A stretch of 64,000 nt of DNA, taken from assembly GCA_040954595.2 (NCBI GenBank), contig CM082581.2, positions 10,602,001 through 10,666,000 on the forward strand, in the 5' to 3' direction. The translations under genes and the position numbers were made by a program. Under the pieces are notes generated by a model that worked only from the letters and a program-made list of their open reading frames with translations, was not told the DNA's origin and ran no database searches. Every line of letters begins with the position of its first letter. Positions within the stretch are counted from its first letter, which is position 1. This DNA is from Balanoglossus misakiensis. Lineage: Eukaryota; Hemichordata. Below are positions 11,786 to 25,433 of the stretch, in pieces.

Positions 11786-13466
11786 CTTTTCCCGGGTTGT
11801 CAGAATTCAAACACTGCCAGGGTATTATTGTAGTAGTTCTAAAGATATTACCAGTAATCAGTTCTTGATTTCACAGAAATCTCTTGATCTCAGGACTGTT
11901 TCCTCTTCCCAGTGGACACTCAGCTGGTTATTGATCCATTGTCTGGTACAAATACGGTGAACATTTCCGCTCAGAGTGGTCTTCTTTACAGAGACCTAAC
12001 TGCAGTCGTACACGCCTCACTAACCTGGCTGTCTTCTGGCAATTATTTGCGGACCAACACATGACCCTTGATATGTGACCAGACTGGTTAATAAGTTAAC
12101 AATTAAACAGCACAATGGTCTGTTATAAAGTTGGCCTTGAGGGGCTCAGTGTGTCCAGCCAGCTAGACAAAAAGAAAATTCTAACTATGTTTAACATGTC
12201 CAAACTCTCTTCACTCAGTTCGGCAGCTTTTGGAGACTTTTATTGAGTTGTTCTTTGTCATGCAAACACTGTCATATAAATGCATGGAAATCCCTTGGAA
12301 TTTACGGCCTATGCCTATAGAGACCCTGAGCTTTCAGTTAATCAAAGAATAGTTTACAAAATGCTTAGCGTATGGAGCATGTGTATACCTGTCCCAGTGC
12401 ATTGGTAGCTCTAAATTAATTAGTTTCCATTGTAAACTTTGTTTTCAGAGTTTCTGGTGTCTATTGACAACATTTACATTGCGTCGTTACTATTTACTCA
12501 GTAGCCCTCTAGTGTCCTCATGGATATTTCTGTGCCCCTTTGTTTTCACAACACCACCTGTTGCTAGTATCAGAAGTCGAACTCTCAGAATTTCAAAAAA
12601 TGAAATTGCAATATGAAAAACCAACAGAAGAATGAAATAAACATTTTGCGAGAGTATGACAGTGATAAAAACTGTCATTTTATGTATTAATATTTTTTCT
12701 CTATAGAAAACAGTCAAGAAACAACCAAGATAGTGTTTGTTTACAAACTCTATGACCATGGATGACAGTTGGTATCAATGTCAGATCCATGCGAGTGTTA
12801 CAGGTACTTTTAATATGCCAGATACGTTCATTTTGGTGTATTAGAAAGTTTTTTTGTATTTACAGTTTTGCAGATTTTTTGCAACATAAATGACTGAAAG
12901 ATAGCATTGCCTTGGCAACCACTGTGTGATTTGACATTAGAGTGACCTTGACAGGAGGGACAACTGTTGTGTTTGTGTCTTGAGCCATCATCGTAATTTG
13001 AATGACAAAAGTAATGCTTACTTACATAAGGCCATTGTCGCACAGTTTCACTTAATGAGGGTTATAGACCTACTGGGGAGTTGGCGGACTTGACGTGACA
13101 ATCAGAAGTTATCAGCTCTGGCAACCATGAGAAGTTGACAGCAGTTGTTGTTAAGGCGAGTTGAAGTGAGTATTTTGGAAAAGTGTAAAAAGGTCAAATT
13201 GTCATTTTGTAAATATTGATCAAAAGCACAATGTGACTGTACTGTCAGTGCACAGACATCGTCTTTTAGCTGTGTATACACCTATTTGTTAGTGTATTGT
13301 TTTGATCCCTTTCACTACACAGTGTTACTTTTTGTAAGATCTCGTCCACTGCTTGTACTAACCACATGACATGGAATACTGTGATTTCCACACTTAGGGG
13401 TGTAGTACAATTAAAAGATAAAATGGAGCAAGTTTCAGTGAAATTGCACTGACAGTTGACTGAGCA
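11786..13466. other. Intergenic region between divergent LRR and TRP-channel genes
   Basis: Contains the 5' UTRs and promoters of both divergent genes. No exon, repeat or RNA gene was recognised. The short open frames here lack coding character. Confidence 0.5.
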
Positions 13467-16400
13467 ATGGCCACTTGGGAAGCGGGACTTAATCGCGGAT
13501 CGCCGGATCCTCCTGAACACCAAGGCGGATTTAAAAGGAGAAAAAGCAGTCGAGCTGATTTTAAAAATGTGGAGAGGTTGTTACGAGTTGAGCGACTCGC
13601 CGAACTGACCAAGGAAAGCTTTCAGGCAGCAAGTCTCTTGGATCTGGGAAGATTACAGCATTGTTTGAAAAGTGGGGTCAATGTGAGGTCAGTGAATGAG
13701 TTAAAAGAAACACTTCTGCATGTTGCCTTGCATGCTGTCAAGAGGAGAGTAAAGTTGAGACATTACAGGCGACAGAGGTCACTCCATCAGCAGAGACAAG
13801 AGGAGAGCTGTGGAGGGACAAAATGGAAGTCAAAAGACACAGATGATGAGGTAGAGGAGAAATGTACGTAGTAATGTAAATTGTCAATTGTTCATATCAA
13901 AATGAATCAACCTGGCAATTTTATAAGTATCTTTAAAATAACAAAGACAGTATATTGATATTACCGTAGCTGCAGACAGCAACCTGCAGGTGCTATGTTC
14001 TTGAACTTTTGAGATTGTATGAGACAGTCCCTGCAAAATTGATGCTTTTTGGGGGAAATTTTATATGCATTTGTTGAGCTGAATTGCAAAAGCAATTAAG
14101 ATGACTGAACTATATAATCCATGTTGAATTATGAAGGATTGGTAAAGAAACTATAGTTCTCTTTCTTTTTCTGTCAGGCGAAGAAGACATTGTAAAGTTT
14201 CTGATTGAGGCTGGCAGTGATGTCAATTCTCAAGATTTCTATGGCAACACCTGCGTGCACATTGCTTGCAACGATAGCATGCTACACATCCAGGCACTCA
14301 TGTACGAGCTCGCCAAACCCGACATCTCAGTCTTCAGTTACAGTGCAAACACCAGGCCCCTGGACGATGCCTGCAAGATGGGCCATCTCAAGACTGTCGA
14401 GATGCTTCTTGGCCATCTTGATGATACCCTGGAGAAAGTACCCTCCTCCAGCGTTGGTTCCGGTGCGCGCAAAAAGAGAAATGGAAACCTCACGAAGCAG
14501 TCCTATGCTGAACCATCAACCAGTGAACTGAAATCTGCCTTGGACTGTGTTAATGAAGATGCATATACAGCATTACACTATGCTGTGATGGGAGGTTAGT
14601 AACATTTCCACTGTGCAAATGTGGAGGTTAAGAAACTGTATATAAAATCTACCAGTGTTAACCTCAAAGGTTGCCTAGTAACCGTTATTTTATGTGAGTA
14701 ATAAAGTGTCTGTTGTATGTTTGCAAGAGTGGCTGAAGAGGTTTGTACATATCGGTAGGTGTGTGACTATGTATATGCTGCAGGTAGGGGTCAAATATGT
14801 ACAGGCAACATGCATAGCAGTTTACTCAGTAGCTAAATATATGACGTATGATGTACATCAATGACGTATGAGGTTTCTCTGTGACGGTAGAAAAGTTCCT
14901 CCAGTATGACGCAAAAGACATTATTCAATTTAAATATAATATTTTACAGCTTCAACTCAAAATAATACAATAATCAATTCTCAAAATGGGTTATGAATGG
15001 TTTATGCACAGGGATATCCAGATAGTTAGAGGATTTCTTGTTTGTTAATGTCGTTCCCATCTGGATTCGAACGATAATGTTGATCTAAATGTTATCACAC
15101 TTGTGTAATTGGTTTGTGAAGTTGATTCCAACTTTGCTACAGTTGTTGTACAGTTTATATGCTTTGCGGCAAACACAAACAGGATTAATGGTTTCTTACC
15201 CGGTAGGATGCTTCGCCAGTTTGTTTAAATAAGACAATAAAACCAGTCAACTGATTGGCGCTACCCTGACTTTATTTAATAGCCCTGTGTGTGGTAAAAG
15301 CACGCGTAGATAAAAGTCTTGCTTTAGCAAGCAATGTGAAGTGTAAGACGATCCTCTTACGACACCCGTAATACCCCACTGTTAGTATTGTAATCAATCT
15401 CGATATAACCTCTTTGAATTTACCGCAACATCAACAACTGGGCGCCGAAACTGAAGTAAGATAAGGAACAACTTGGCAAACCAAATGTGCAAGTATGGTA
15501 ACATTTAGATCAACATTATCGTTCGAATCCAGATGGGAACGATAGTAATGATATGTATGATGTATAATTAAAAATGGATAGATGTATGTTTGTAAAATCC
15601 AGATCTGATCAGTTCATTTCTTTATGTCTACCCCCCTCCAGGGAACCCTGATCTGGTGTCCTTTCTCCTCGCAAAAGGGGCAGACCCCTTGTTGGGAAGC
15701 GACGACGACGACAATGGACAGAAGAAAACCCCCCTCCATCTGGCAGCTGTGAGGGGGCAAACAGACATCGCTGAGATGTTAGCTGATGCCAACAGTCTTC
15801 TTGTGAACCTGGAGGATATACACGGAAATACGCCTTTGCATGTGGCCGTGTTGAAAGATAAAGTGGATGTTGTTGAAGTAAGTCCTCGCTCTGTTCTTGC
15901 AGGAATACTGAGGGATTCCAATTGTATTCTTGGAATACTGCTGGTGTATGTATCATTAATACATTGCAATACAGTGGTACTTTTTTGAAACAATAGCAGT
16001 ATACGCCATCCCTTGCTTTGATCATAGGTGCAGCTGTTTCCACTTGCTTTTGTTTATTTTGTGACTTAAAGGCCAGGGTCAAACTATTTTCACAGAATGC
16101 AACATCTGTTCTTTGCACTCCAGTCAATAAAGTCAACACATTACCCGTTTGTTTTATCAAAATCCATAATTTGGTAATACAGTGCCTGACTCAGGACTCA
16201 AGTGATCTCTGATTGGCTCATTCTTGAAATGATTACACCAGACAGCCAATCATTATGAGGCTGTCTGTAGGTTGGCCTCAGATACCAAAAATCTGTCGTA
16301 TGTATCACAGCCAGAATAAGTTGGACAGCAATACTTGGTGTTACCCTGAAACTGTAAAATATATACCTAAATTGAGGAATCAGTTTCTAAGGAAATGAGG

Positions 16401-19400
16401 TAAAGTATCTTTTTTTTAAAAAGAAAAGTCTTGAGTCTTTGTTGATTGTACGAATTAAGACATTTATAACTTCACGCATGTGCTTATGATTTGTTTCAGG
16501 TGTTGGTCTCAAAAGGTGCCAATTTGAAAGCCAAGAATGAAGCAAAGAGGACCCCTTTAGACGAGGCGCTCCTTAGAATTCCTGTCAACGAAGACATCGT
16601 AGATCTTCTGAAAAATAAAACGGTAAGTCTCTTCGATGGCCACAACAGTGGACAGTGGTGGTGTATAATCACTATGCCAGCTGTTGTGAAATTGAATTGA
16701 CTGTTGTCTGGTGTACAAACAATAATCTGTTTCAGAAATATTTATTCATAACTTGGCATTTAAAATTTGAGGGATGAGATTCCTGGTATAGTGGTATTGT
16801 ACTTTTTCAAACACATTTCAGTTTTATACCGTGTACCTTAAACTGAGAATAATACTAAAGACACATGTAAATGATATTGTCACCTGCAGCTGTATCAGTA
16901 ATTTTTCACAACCCGTATAAGTGAATAATTACCAAATTATACATGATTGCCTTGGCAAAAGTTCTTTGGTTGTTTTGTTCAGTGATCCCATACCCATGTG
17001 CAGTACCAGCAGAAAATGCAAAGTTTAATTTTTACCATATGAGAGTTCGGCGCCCATTGTACGTGTGCAAGTTGGTAAGGAGTGACTCAGTGTGTATATT
17101 GCAGTCTTGCACAAACACCTGCCACATTTATCATGCCTGCATTGTTCTCATTTCTGATGCATCTCGTGAAACATTCACCCCCTCAAATCATACGGTAGTC
17201 TAGTAGAGAACACTATTTTTGCTGGTAGAAAATCTCTACCATTTCGCTATACATCTGTATGTTTGCCAGGGAACTGAAGTGCTAAAATTTGTGTTTTATC
17301 TTCAATAGAGCAAAAAGAAAACTAAGGATATGGCCAAGAAGGAACAATCTAGCAACCTCTTTTCTAAACTGACTGAGATCAAAGACATTGGTGGAAAATT
17401 CCTGAAGAAGGATCGGGAAAAGAACAAGGAATATTCCGACACAGAGGAAGACAAGGAAGAATTGGATCCACAGAGTCTGGAATTTTTAGACGCAGCGAGT
17501 GTTGGAAATTGTGGTGGCATTGTTTCATGTCTGAAACAGGGCGTTAATCCAGGTAGATGAATATAATTTAGCTAGCTCAACAATGGTTTGGCAATGAATT
17601 CAACAATGCCAGCTGGTTGTCAGTTTAGCTCAGTTCAATAAGGGATTAAATATCAACCAAGTTCTGTAAATAGGTATCTCTACGCATATTGTAGTAATAA
17701 AGACAGACCATCTTTAATATTGACTTTGTCCTCAGATGTCCAGAACAGTGCTGGAGAGACAGCTCTCCATATAATCATCGAACAGGGTCACCCTGACCTT
17801 CACTCATTATTGGCCACCATATTGGAAGCAGGAGCCTCACCAGATGTGACAACAAATAATAAACAAACTCCACTGCACTACGCAGCATCTACAGGTAAGA
17901 ACATTTTCAGCACTTCACTTTGTTGAATCTTTTGCACAGTGAATTCCATCATACTGTTATCATACATTTGTCATACACTTGTGTGTGGAATTTGTATGAT
18001 TCTTTTTTAAATCAAGAACAACATTTGACAGGTTACTGACTGGTTGAGAACTCGTATTCAGTTTGAAAACAATAAATGTCTGTGTTTGCATGGCAGGTTC
18101 CTCCGTGGCAATGAAGTTACTGCTGGACCGAAACGCTGACCCAAACATCCAAGATGTGAACGGTGAAACTCCACTGTTTACCTTGGCAACCGAGAAACTG
18201 ACGGTAGAGCAATCCATGACGTGCGGCAGATTGCTCGTAAAACATGGAGCCAACGTCAACCTTGCAGATGATAATGGACTCACACCATTGCATGTTTGTG
18301 AGTTTCAACTTCAGAATTTCCAAAAACATTTTGTCTGATGAATTTGAGTGTATCAAAAAGGCAAATTCTCTTTCTTTGCTGCCCAAATTAAAAAAAGTAC
18401 CAAACAAATCTAAATAAATAAACCATGTAACTATTTACATCATGACACAATATTAACCTTAGCCTTTTCCTTACAGCTTCCAAGTATGGCAAAAAGGGTT
18501 TGATGAAGTTATTCATGGAAAATGGAGCTGATCCTGCCATAGGTAAAATTTTGATCTATCTAAAAAGATTGCACCAACCAAGACCACAAATCCAGAACCT
18601 ATCAATAAAATAGATTGATTACAAAAATGAATTGAGGCATGGTGGCAAAAAGCATAAACTATTATGAAGCCTTCAAAGGATAAAGTTTGAATCAACAGAC
18701 AGGGCTCGATGTATAAATGATCGACATATAATTTCTCTCTGTTTCAGTGGATGCCAATGGAAGAACTCCTTTACACCACATTTTCAAACTGGCCCATGAC
18801 TCGCACGACGAATACATCAAAATTCTTGTACCAAGTCACGGCCATCCAATGATTGACATCAAGAACAAGACCGGAGATGCTCCATTGCACATGGCCGCTC
18901 GGAACCAGTGTCCGAACACCATGATATCCCTGCTGGAGATGGGTGCTGATCCCAACCTGGTCTCGGGGAAAGTGCCCAGGCAGATGGCGTTAGAGTTGCT
19001 CTATCAAGACTTCCTTGTGAACAAAAATGAGGTATGGGGAATATTTAGTTATACTCAACTGCAGAGTGGCCTGTATGCCAAATTATGGCAATTGCCACTG
19101 AAGCAATTTTCTGTGAGAAATCTCAATTTTCATAAAATTTTGATATTTGAGTGTACGGTAATTGTCATTCTGTCTACGTGTGTAATGGATAGGCATTTTT
19201 ACTTGTTTATAATTTGTAAGATGTAGTGGGTGCTAATTCCCAGTATTTTTTTGTAGGATCATGAGATTACCAATGACTTCAGCATAGCAGAGAGCATAGC
19301 TGAACCAGAATTAATAGTGAAATCACCATCGCCAATCCTGACAGCCATGAACTACAGCAAGATATTTGCTCACATTGCTGAATCCAAAGATAATAACGCC

Positions 19401-22400
19401 ACGTATGCAAGTAAGTTTCAACACATTGTTAGGTTCATATGCTCCTGGAAATGGGTTATCTTGCCATTCTCGGTGATGTGTCTGCACAAGAAATTAACGT
19501 GAAATGAATCTTTTGATTTCAGCACTCTCAGCTTCCTGTGAGGACCTGACTGTGGATCTGATACAAACCTGCAGAAACATGGACGATGCAAGGATCCTTC
19601 TCCAACACAAGGATTACTTCCTCTACAAAACTGCTTCACAGGATCAACACAAAAAGGTATGCATGCCTTTTATTGGCATCTGTATCGATCCTGATTGCTA
19701 AACTCAGAATGATCTGTGTCTGGTATTTCTGATATTTCAAGACAAAGATGGACAAAGACAATTTACAACCTTAATGGTGATTTTTCATTCATTTTATTGT
19801 CTGAGTACTTGCCCTGTGTTGAGAATGAATGCATGATACAGTAAATTAAATTCATGGGTAAAAATGGAATAGAACATAATTTTATTACATTTCTATATCC
19901 AGTCATCGATTCCATGGCAATACATCAGTATAAAGTAATGAAAAACTGGCCTTTCCTAAACGACTGCTGATGCATAAATATGAATAGGTCTGCATCAACT
20001 GAGCAGTTGCCTAGGTTACCAGGTATCCATCGTGTCGAGTGATGAAGTAATTAGAGTTTGAAATCTGACATAAAAATGCCCAGCAACACTCTGCGGGTTA
20101 TGATGAATATTTCAGAAGTACAGTCCATATGTCTTTGTCATATCTATAGAATATTTGTGTCACAGTGTTGTGTGTGTCTTAGCTGTGAATAATTCTTGGC
20201 AGGTTTGAAAAGGCTGCGAGCCTTGAGGCTGGATGTGCTGGTTCAATCACTTCTATGCCTCTGTCATACCACTTCATAGATCACATCCATCAAAAATCCA
20301 CCAAAAGAGAAAAAAATGGGGTTTTAATTCACCAACAGAAGTGCAACATTTAGCAAAGAACAGAATTTCTTGCATGTTTATTTCCAGTTTTAACGACATT
20401 ATCTTGCATGAACTTTGGACCCTTTGGAGTTTATGGAGAAGTTGCTGGTAGTAATTGTGAAAGAGTTTGTGAAATAAAATATTTGCCACAGTAGATCATC
20501 ATGTGAAAATATATTTTGTACCATATGGTATGAAAAATAAATTTGCTAGTGATGAAATTTCACCTAGCTACCACTATACCAAATCATGCTGTTTTGAAGT
20601 ATAAGATATAATTCTTCATATTAAAAAATGTGTTTGCATATTTGATGGAAAGTTCATTTCTATCTTATACATTTATCTATTGTCTTTTTTCTCTCTCCAT
20701 GCAGTTCATGTATGCCACTTACATGCAGAGATTCCTACAAGAAGTGTGGTACGGCAAGGTGTTCAAGTCTTACAAAACATGGCGTCTGGTCTTGTATCCC
20801 ACCATTTACATCCTCTCTCCGATAATATATCCCATAATGCTCTTAGTCTACCTGTTCCTGTGTCTACTCTTCGGTGTGTGGGTGCCGAGGAACCGCGACC
20901 GCGACGACGGTTGCTATGCGTGGCGTAAACCCTTCCAGAAGTATTTTAGATTCTTTTCTCTGTCCACAAAGTACAGTCCGTACATCAAGTTCGTCGGTCA
21001 CCTCACGTCGTTCCTCTGTTTCATCCTGGTGGTGTCGTTCAAATGCCTCTTGCCGTTCGACTTCCGGAACCCGATGCCGGTGCCCGCCGTCGACTTCATC
21101 ATCCTGCTGTGGACGGCCGGCATGATCACGAACGAAGCGAAACAGTATCGCATGTCGAGTTCGTTCGCCGCCTACATGACGGTTAACTACCTGGACTTCA
21201 TATTCCTGACGACGCTGACGATTTCCTACACCATGCAGTTCATCGCGCTCTTCTACACCATCGCCAACAACTACGACATCAGCGACGAGGAGTACAACAC
21301 GACTGCACAGTGGGTCATCATCATCCTGATGATAGCCGATGTGATATTCGCCCTGAACACGCTCATCATTTTTGGGAGATTGCTCACATATTTTCAAGTT
21401 AGTCCATTCCTGGGACCACTTCAGATATCTCTCTTTCGCATGGCCTGGGATGTGATCTTTGTGCTGGTCATCTTAGGTGAGTATGAGGTTTTTTCATATG
21501 TGTTAACAGTATATGGGCACTTACGCAAATTTAGTCATAATTACTATGGAAGTTATCATTGAGATATTGGAGATTCCTTGCTCCTGCGAGTATAACAAAA
21601 AAATAAAACTACTTGAAACAAAGAACAAAAAACCAACAAAATTATCAAGTGGTATCTACCGGAACTGTCTGTCTCTTTCACTTCATGGGACCATTTCCTA
21701 TCTCACAAAACTGAACTGGACACTTTCTCCAACTTGTTTGCAGGAATCGTGATGTTTGCCTTTGCTGCCAGTATGACTAAGGTCTACATGGTCGGTCTTT
21801 ACACCATTCCACCTGGATTGAACGACACAGAACTACAAGAGAGGTTGTACCCGAGTGTTGGTCCTCCACTCATTCCAGATACTGTCTCCAGGTATTGCAA
21901 CTTAGTAATTTATTACTAGATTAGTTTTTATACAAAGTTGGTCAGCAGAGAGAGAGAGAGAGAGGCCGGGGGTTGGGGAGGGAGCCAAACTACAACAATT
22001 AAAGAAATGAATTTCAACTGAATTATAACCTACTTGGAAATTGTCATACTATATGTTCAAAGGGATGTGAAAAAATGTTTTCACTATGTGAATTTTTTTA
22101 CTGATTTTTAATCTTTTTCACTCAGCATGGGAGCCACGCTAGTCAGCTTGTACTGGTCTCTGTATGGATTGCTTGATGTTGAAGACTTTGAGAGTTACTA
22201 CTCAGTGTCCAATGCTGTGGGAAAAGCTCTGCTTGGGTTGTATCTCATTCTGGCTGTCATTGTACTCCTCAACATGTTGATAGCCAAGATCAGTAACACA
22301 TATGCAAATATTCAGGTATGCCTCTTTCTTTGATCATCTACCGTATCTTCTGTAGTTAAAGTCTCACTGTACAGAACTTCTTTGCATTATTTTTATGGCT

Positions 22401-23734
22401 TTTAACATTCAGATTTGATCGTCTTTCAGGAAAATTCCCGTGTGGAGTGGAACTATGCCAAAGCCACTTTGATCATTGAATATCAGGAGTCCCAGGACTT
22501 GCCAATTCCTTTCAACTTCATCCAAACGATTGTGAGGGCGATTATAAGATTGTTCCGTAACTGTGGACGGTGTTGCAAGAGATCTAAGGTACTGTAATAT
22601 TGAGTTTGCAAATTCATTCATAGTTAATTTATCGTATCATTTCCGTAAAAAATGTCCTTCCATATTTAGTAAAAGATTTCCATCTCTTCTACCAAATACC
22701 GTAGGTTGTTGAGATTTCGGCTGAACCTGATAACACAGGAAAGGGAGACTTGGATTATGGCGAAGAAAATCTGACTTTCTTGGATGATGGTGGGATGAAT
22801 AATGTGAATGGTGCTTCTCCTGCAAATAGGTATGTGTACTGCCTACCATAACCTTAGTGTAGTATTCATTTTCATTAAATTTAGACTGTGAAACATTTAA
22901 TTAAAATGGATCTGTGAGTGACTTCCACATGGCACAGTAGATATGGTTTAATATGAGGAGGGTATATAAAAATGGGTAAAAATATCCATTGATTTGATTT
23001 TAGTGAAGCAAAACTCCGCAGTGACATAGACCAGGCATCAGGAAGTGAGACAAATAAGTCTTCTGGGAATGACTCTGGCAAAGTAACAGGGAACGGGTCC
23101 GGCAAAACATCTGGGAATGGCTCTACTAAGGCCAAAGAAAAAGAGAGAGAACTGGCAGAGGAAAAGAAAGAGGTGGACAGAATCCTGGCTTACGTAAAAG
23201 CAGATTATCTGAAAAAACAAGAAGAAGCCATGAGATATTCTTTAAAGGTATTTCTTGTATGTCTTGACAATGATTTTCATTTGACCGAGATATCATGGTT
23301 TATACCGTACATGTTCTGGCTGTGATATGGTTTGTCAGACACTTCAGGGAACCTATGAATGATTTGTTACGTTTTTATCAGCGTTGATCATATTCCGGTA
23401 TGATCAAGCCCTGTTATATCGATTTCCCGCTCAATCTATCATTCACTTTCCAAGTCAAAGTTTGATATACGAGAATTTGCCAGTATGTGGTCTCAGCTCC
23501 CAATGCCTTGACTATATTTCATTTCCTTACAAACATTCCCCCTCGCAGGAACTGCATAACAAGATGAACTGTAAAATGCAGATGATGGAGGAGAAACTCA
23601 GACTGTTGTGGAATGAGGTCACAACCTGGAAGACAAACACCAATGCTAAGATGAAAGAAATGCACAAAAACTTCACCAACACACAGGAAGTTCTCAGGAA
23701 ACATCTCCAGAAAAAATTTGCAGAGAAATCATGA
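13467..23734 (+). CDS. TRPC-like cation channel with extended ankyrin-repeat N terminus
   Basis: Eighteen exons: 13467-13863, 14178-14594, 15642-15877, 16500-16622, 17309-17552, 17736-17894, 18097-18297, 18477-18542, 18748-19031, 19257-19410, 19523-19656, 20705-21476, 21744-21891, 22126-22315, 22430-22588, 22705-22829, 23004-23247, 23549-23734. All phases agree and give about 1412 residues. The N-terminal two thirds is about a dozen ankyrin repeats (TPLHLAAVRGQTDIAEML, TPLHYAAS, APLHMAARNQ), broken by a Lys/Glu-rich insert. Six membrane spans follow (from YPTIYILSPIIYPIMLLVYL). The pore region reads LVSLYWSLYGLLDVEDF, S6 ends LLNMLIAKISNTY, and a TRP box VEWNYAK is followed by LPIPFNF. These follow TRPC channels (EWKFAR, PPFN), but TRPC has only four ankyrin repeats. 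The C terminus is a charged coiled coil. A short exon between 19656 and 20705 may be missing. Confidence 0.87.
15051..15542. mobile_element. 492-bp element with perfect 44-bp terminal inverted repeats
   Basis: Arms 15051-15094 and 15499-15542 are exact reverse complements over 44 bases, starting TCGTTCCCATCTGGATTCGA. Each arm contains GTTCGAATC, a perfect match to the pol III B-box pattern GWTCRANNC. Flanks show no clean target duplication (TAATG lies at the left end and again 3 bp beyond the right end). The interior has no open frame and includes an LTR-like segment. It lies in the intron between TRP-channel exons 2 and 3. The perfect arms imply recent movement or conversion. Confidence 0.7.
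15200..15470 (+). other. LTR/primer-binding-site-like segment inside the inverted-repeat element
   Basis: AATAAA at 15236-15241 is followed about 190 bp later by a CA-ending stretch (GCAACA, to 15430). Then, after TCAACAAC, comes TGGGCGCCGAAACTG (from 15439), which resembles the tRNA-primed binding sites that follow the 5' LTR of Gypsy- or BEL-type retrotransposons. No gag or pol is present. This could be an LTR fragment captured in a foldback element, or coincidence. Confidence 0.3.
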
Positions 23735-23994
23735 ACACAATAAGAAGAATGATGCAGTAGCAAATCTTATATGAAAATATTCTTTTTTGATGTTTTAGTA
23801 AATGAAGCCTGACATGCACTAACCAGTGAGACAGAAGTAGCAATGTTTCTGTCTGATTTCGGGCTGTAAAAATCCAAATAAGATAGTTGCAAACAAAGGG
23901 GCCATTTTAACAGTCCTTCGTAAAAATCAATCATGATAAAACTCCTCTAACAAACAACAACAGTACTGATTTTAGAATTTTAGAATAAGTTTCC

Positions 23995-24000
23995 TTTATT
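23995..24000 (-). terminator. Candidate poly(A) signal of the three-finger membrane protein gene
   Basis: TTTATT on the plus strand is AATAAA on the minus strand, about 1.4 kb past the stop at 25434. Confidence 0.4.
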
Positions 24001-24551
24001 CAATCTTAAAGTCTTAAAAAATACATAAACACTGCTCTCCAAATCAAGTAGTTTTTAACATCCAACCTAACAGTCTCTGTACTTTTGAAGTTGTTGCTTG
24101 AATAATTTTGCTAGTCTCCCGTTTGAAAGGCAGGGCAGGTCCTACTGTGTAGCACACTGTTGCGGTTAGTCAGAACTTCTGAATGTAACTTGAATTTTAA
24201 CTAGGAAAAAGTAATGTTAAAATCTCCCGTTTGAACTGGAACACCAATCAGAACTACTTTGTGTGTGAATTACTGTTAATTTTCTATTTTTTCCTGAAAA
24301 AAATTCTACATTTTTATCCTTACCAAAAATGAAAGTTTCAAAAGGTGCAAAATTTGAGAATTGATAAAGTTACAAAGGCAAAAGTCCCAAAAGAACAAGT
24401 CTTAACCAACGAAGTACAACCTGTAGTTACAAACTTCTAATATTACTACACAGTACTGATTCAACTGAAAGACTATGGTCTATAATAATTTCAGTGAAAA
24501 TTTGAATTGGTGGTAACATCCAGGGGTAAACTGTCCTGAACATACAGACAT

Positions 24552-24576
24552 ACACACACACACACACACACACACA
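24552..24576. repeat. (AC)n microsatellite
   Basis: About twelve uninterrupted AC units in the 3' UTR region of the minus-strand gene. Confidence 0.9.
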
Positions 24577-25433
24577 GTGACACAGGCACACACTCAGTGT
24601 CATGTACGCTGACAAGGAAATGTTCATGTCTCAGCTGCTCTTACAGTTTTACAAAATATATTCCAGACATTTCACTCTAACGCTGTAAATGTCAATAAAC
24701 CATGCCCCCAAATACTACTCTAACTGTACTCAACAAATTATGCAGAAAATATTGCACTAACAAGAAGACATGAAAAAATAAAAAAACAAAGCAATGTCCT
24801 CTACAAATTTTTGTAGCCTTGTTTTACAGAGTCCATGACAAAGAGATGCAGCTGCTGAAAACAGAAAAAAGGCACCCGGACATCGGCTCGTGATAGTATA
24901 TGGATGATGTTTACATGATAAAATACCGCTAGTTTTCGCAGTGATTTCACACATCGAACAGTAATTAGTCAATATCACTTTGTTGCAATGGGCCTGCAGG
25001 CCTGTGTTCATTCAATTGAAGCACCATTGACAGCCTCAGTACTGTTTCAGCACATTAGTTAATGACACACGATAACTGTGTGGCTATTGCAGTAGGAGAT
25101 TGACACTCCACTGGACTCCGATTGCTTAGATATGCAAATCAAGTGAATGAGAACTCATTTTATGCAAGGACATGGACACGCAAGGCATCAATCACACCTC
25201 TGTTATTACATGGCTGATGTCACAGTACCATGTTTTTTTTCCAAACATTCCGACTGAGAGAATCATTTAGAATCAATGACATACTGACTAAGATTAGAAG
25301 GCACAGCATATGTTCCTGAATTAATGTACCACAAATCACCTCATAACCAGGTACACTTCACTATTTGAGAGTAAAGACATATGACAGGACCAAAAGTATA
25401 CAAAACGAGTTGCCACAAAATTGAGTTTTAGGT

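Larger units (their letters stand above)
23735..25433. other. Convergent 3' region: TRP channel tail and long 3' UTR of three-finger gene
   Basis: No coding exon is seen on either strand. On the minus strand an AATAAA at 23995-24000 would give the three-finger gene a 3' UTR of about 1.4 kb. I did not find a good plus-strand AATAAA for the TRP gene here. A dinucleotide (AC)n microsatellite lies at 24552-24576. Confidence 0.5.

Noticed and set aside
12490-12759. 89-codon minus-strand open frame upstream of the LRR gene
   Set aside because: No recognisable domain, no supporting splice structure, and AT-rich composition of non-coding type.
20202-20251. Candidate extra TRP-channel exon after TTCTTGGCAG (coding sense FEKAASLEAGCAG)
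   Set aside because: Its phase does not match the flanking exons, which already join in frame.
20864-21397. 177-codon minus-strand open frame opposite TRP-channel exon 12
   Set aside because: It has low-complexity Arg/Asp/Val composition typical of an antisense shadow, and the plus-strand exon encodes clear membrane spans.
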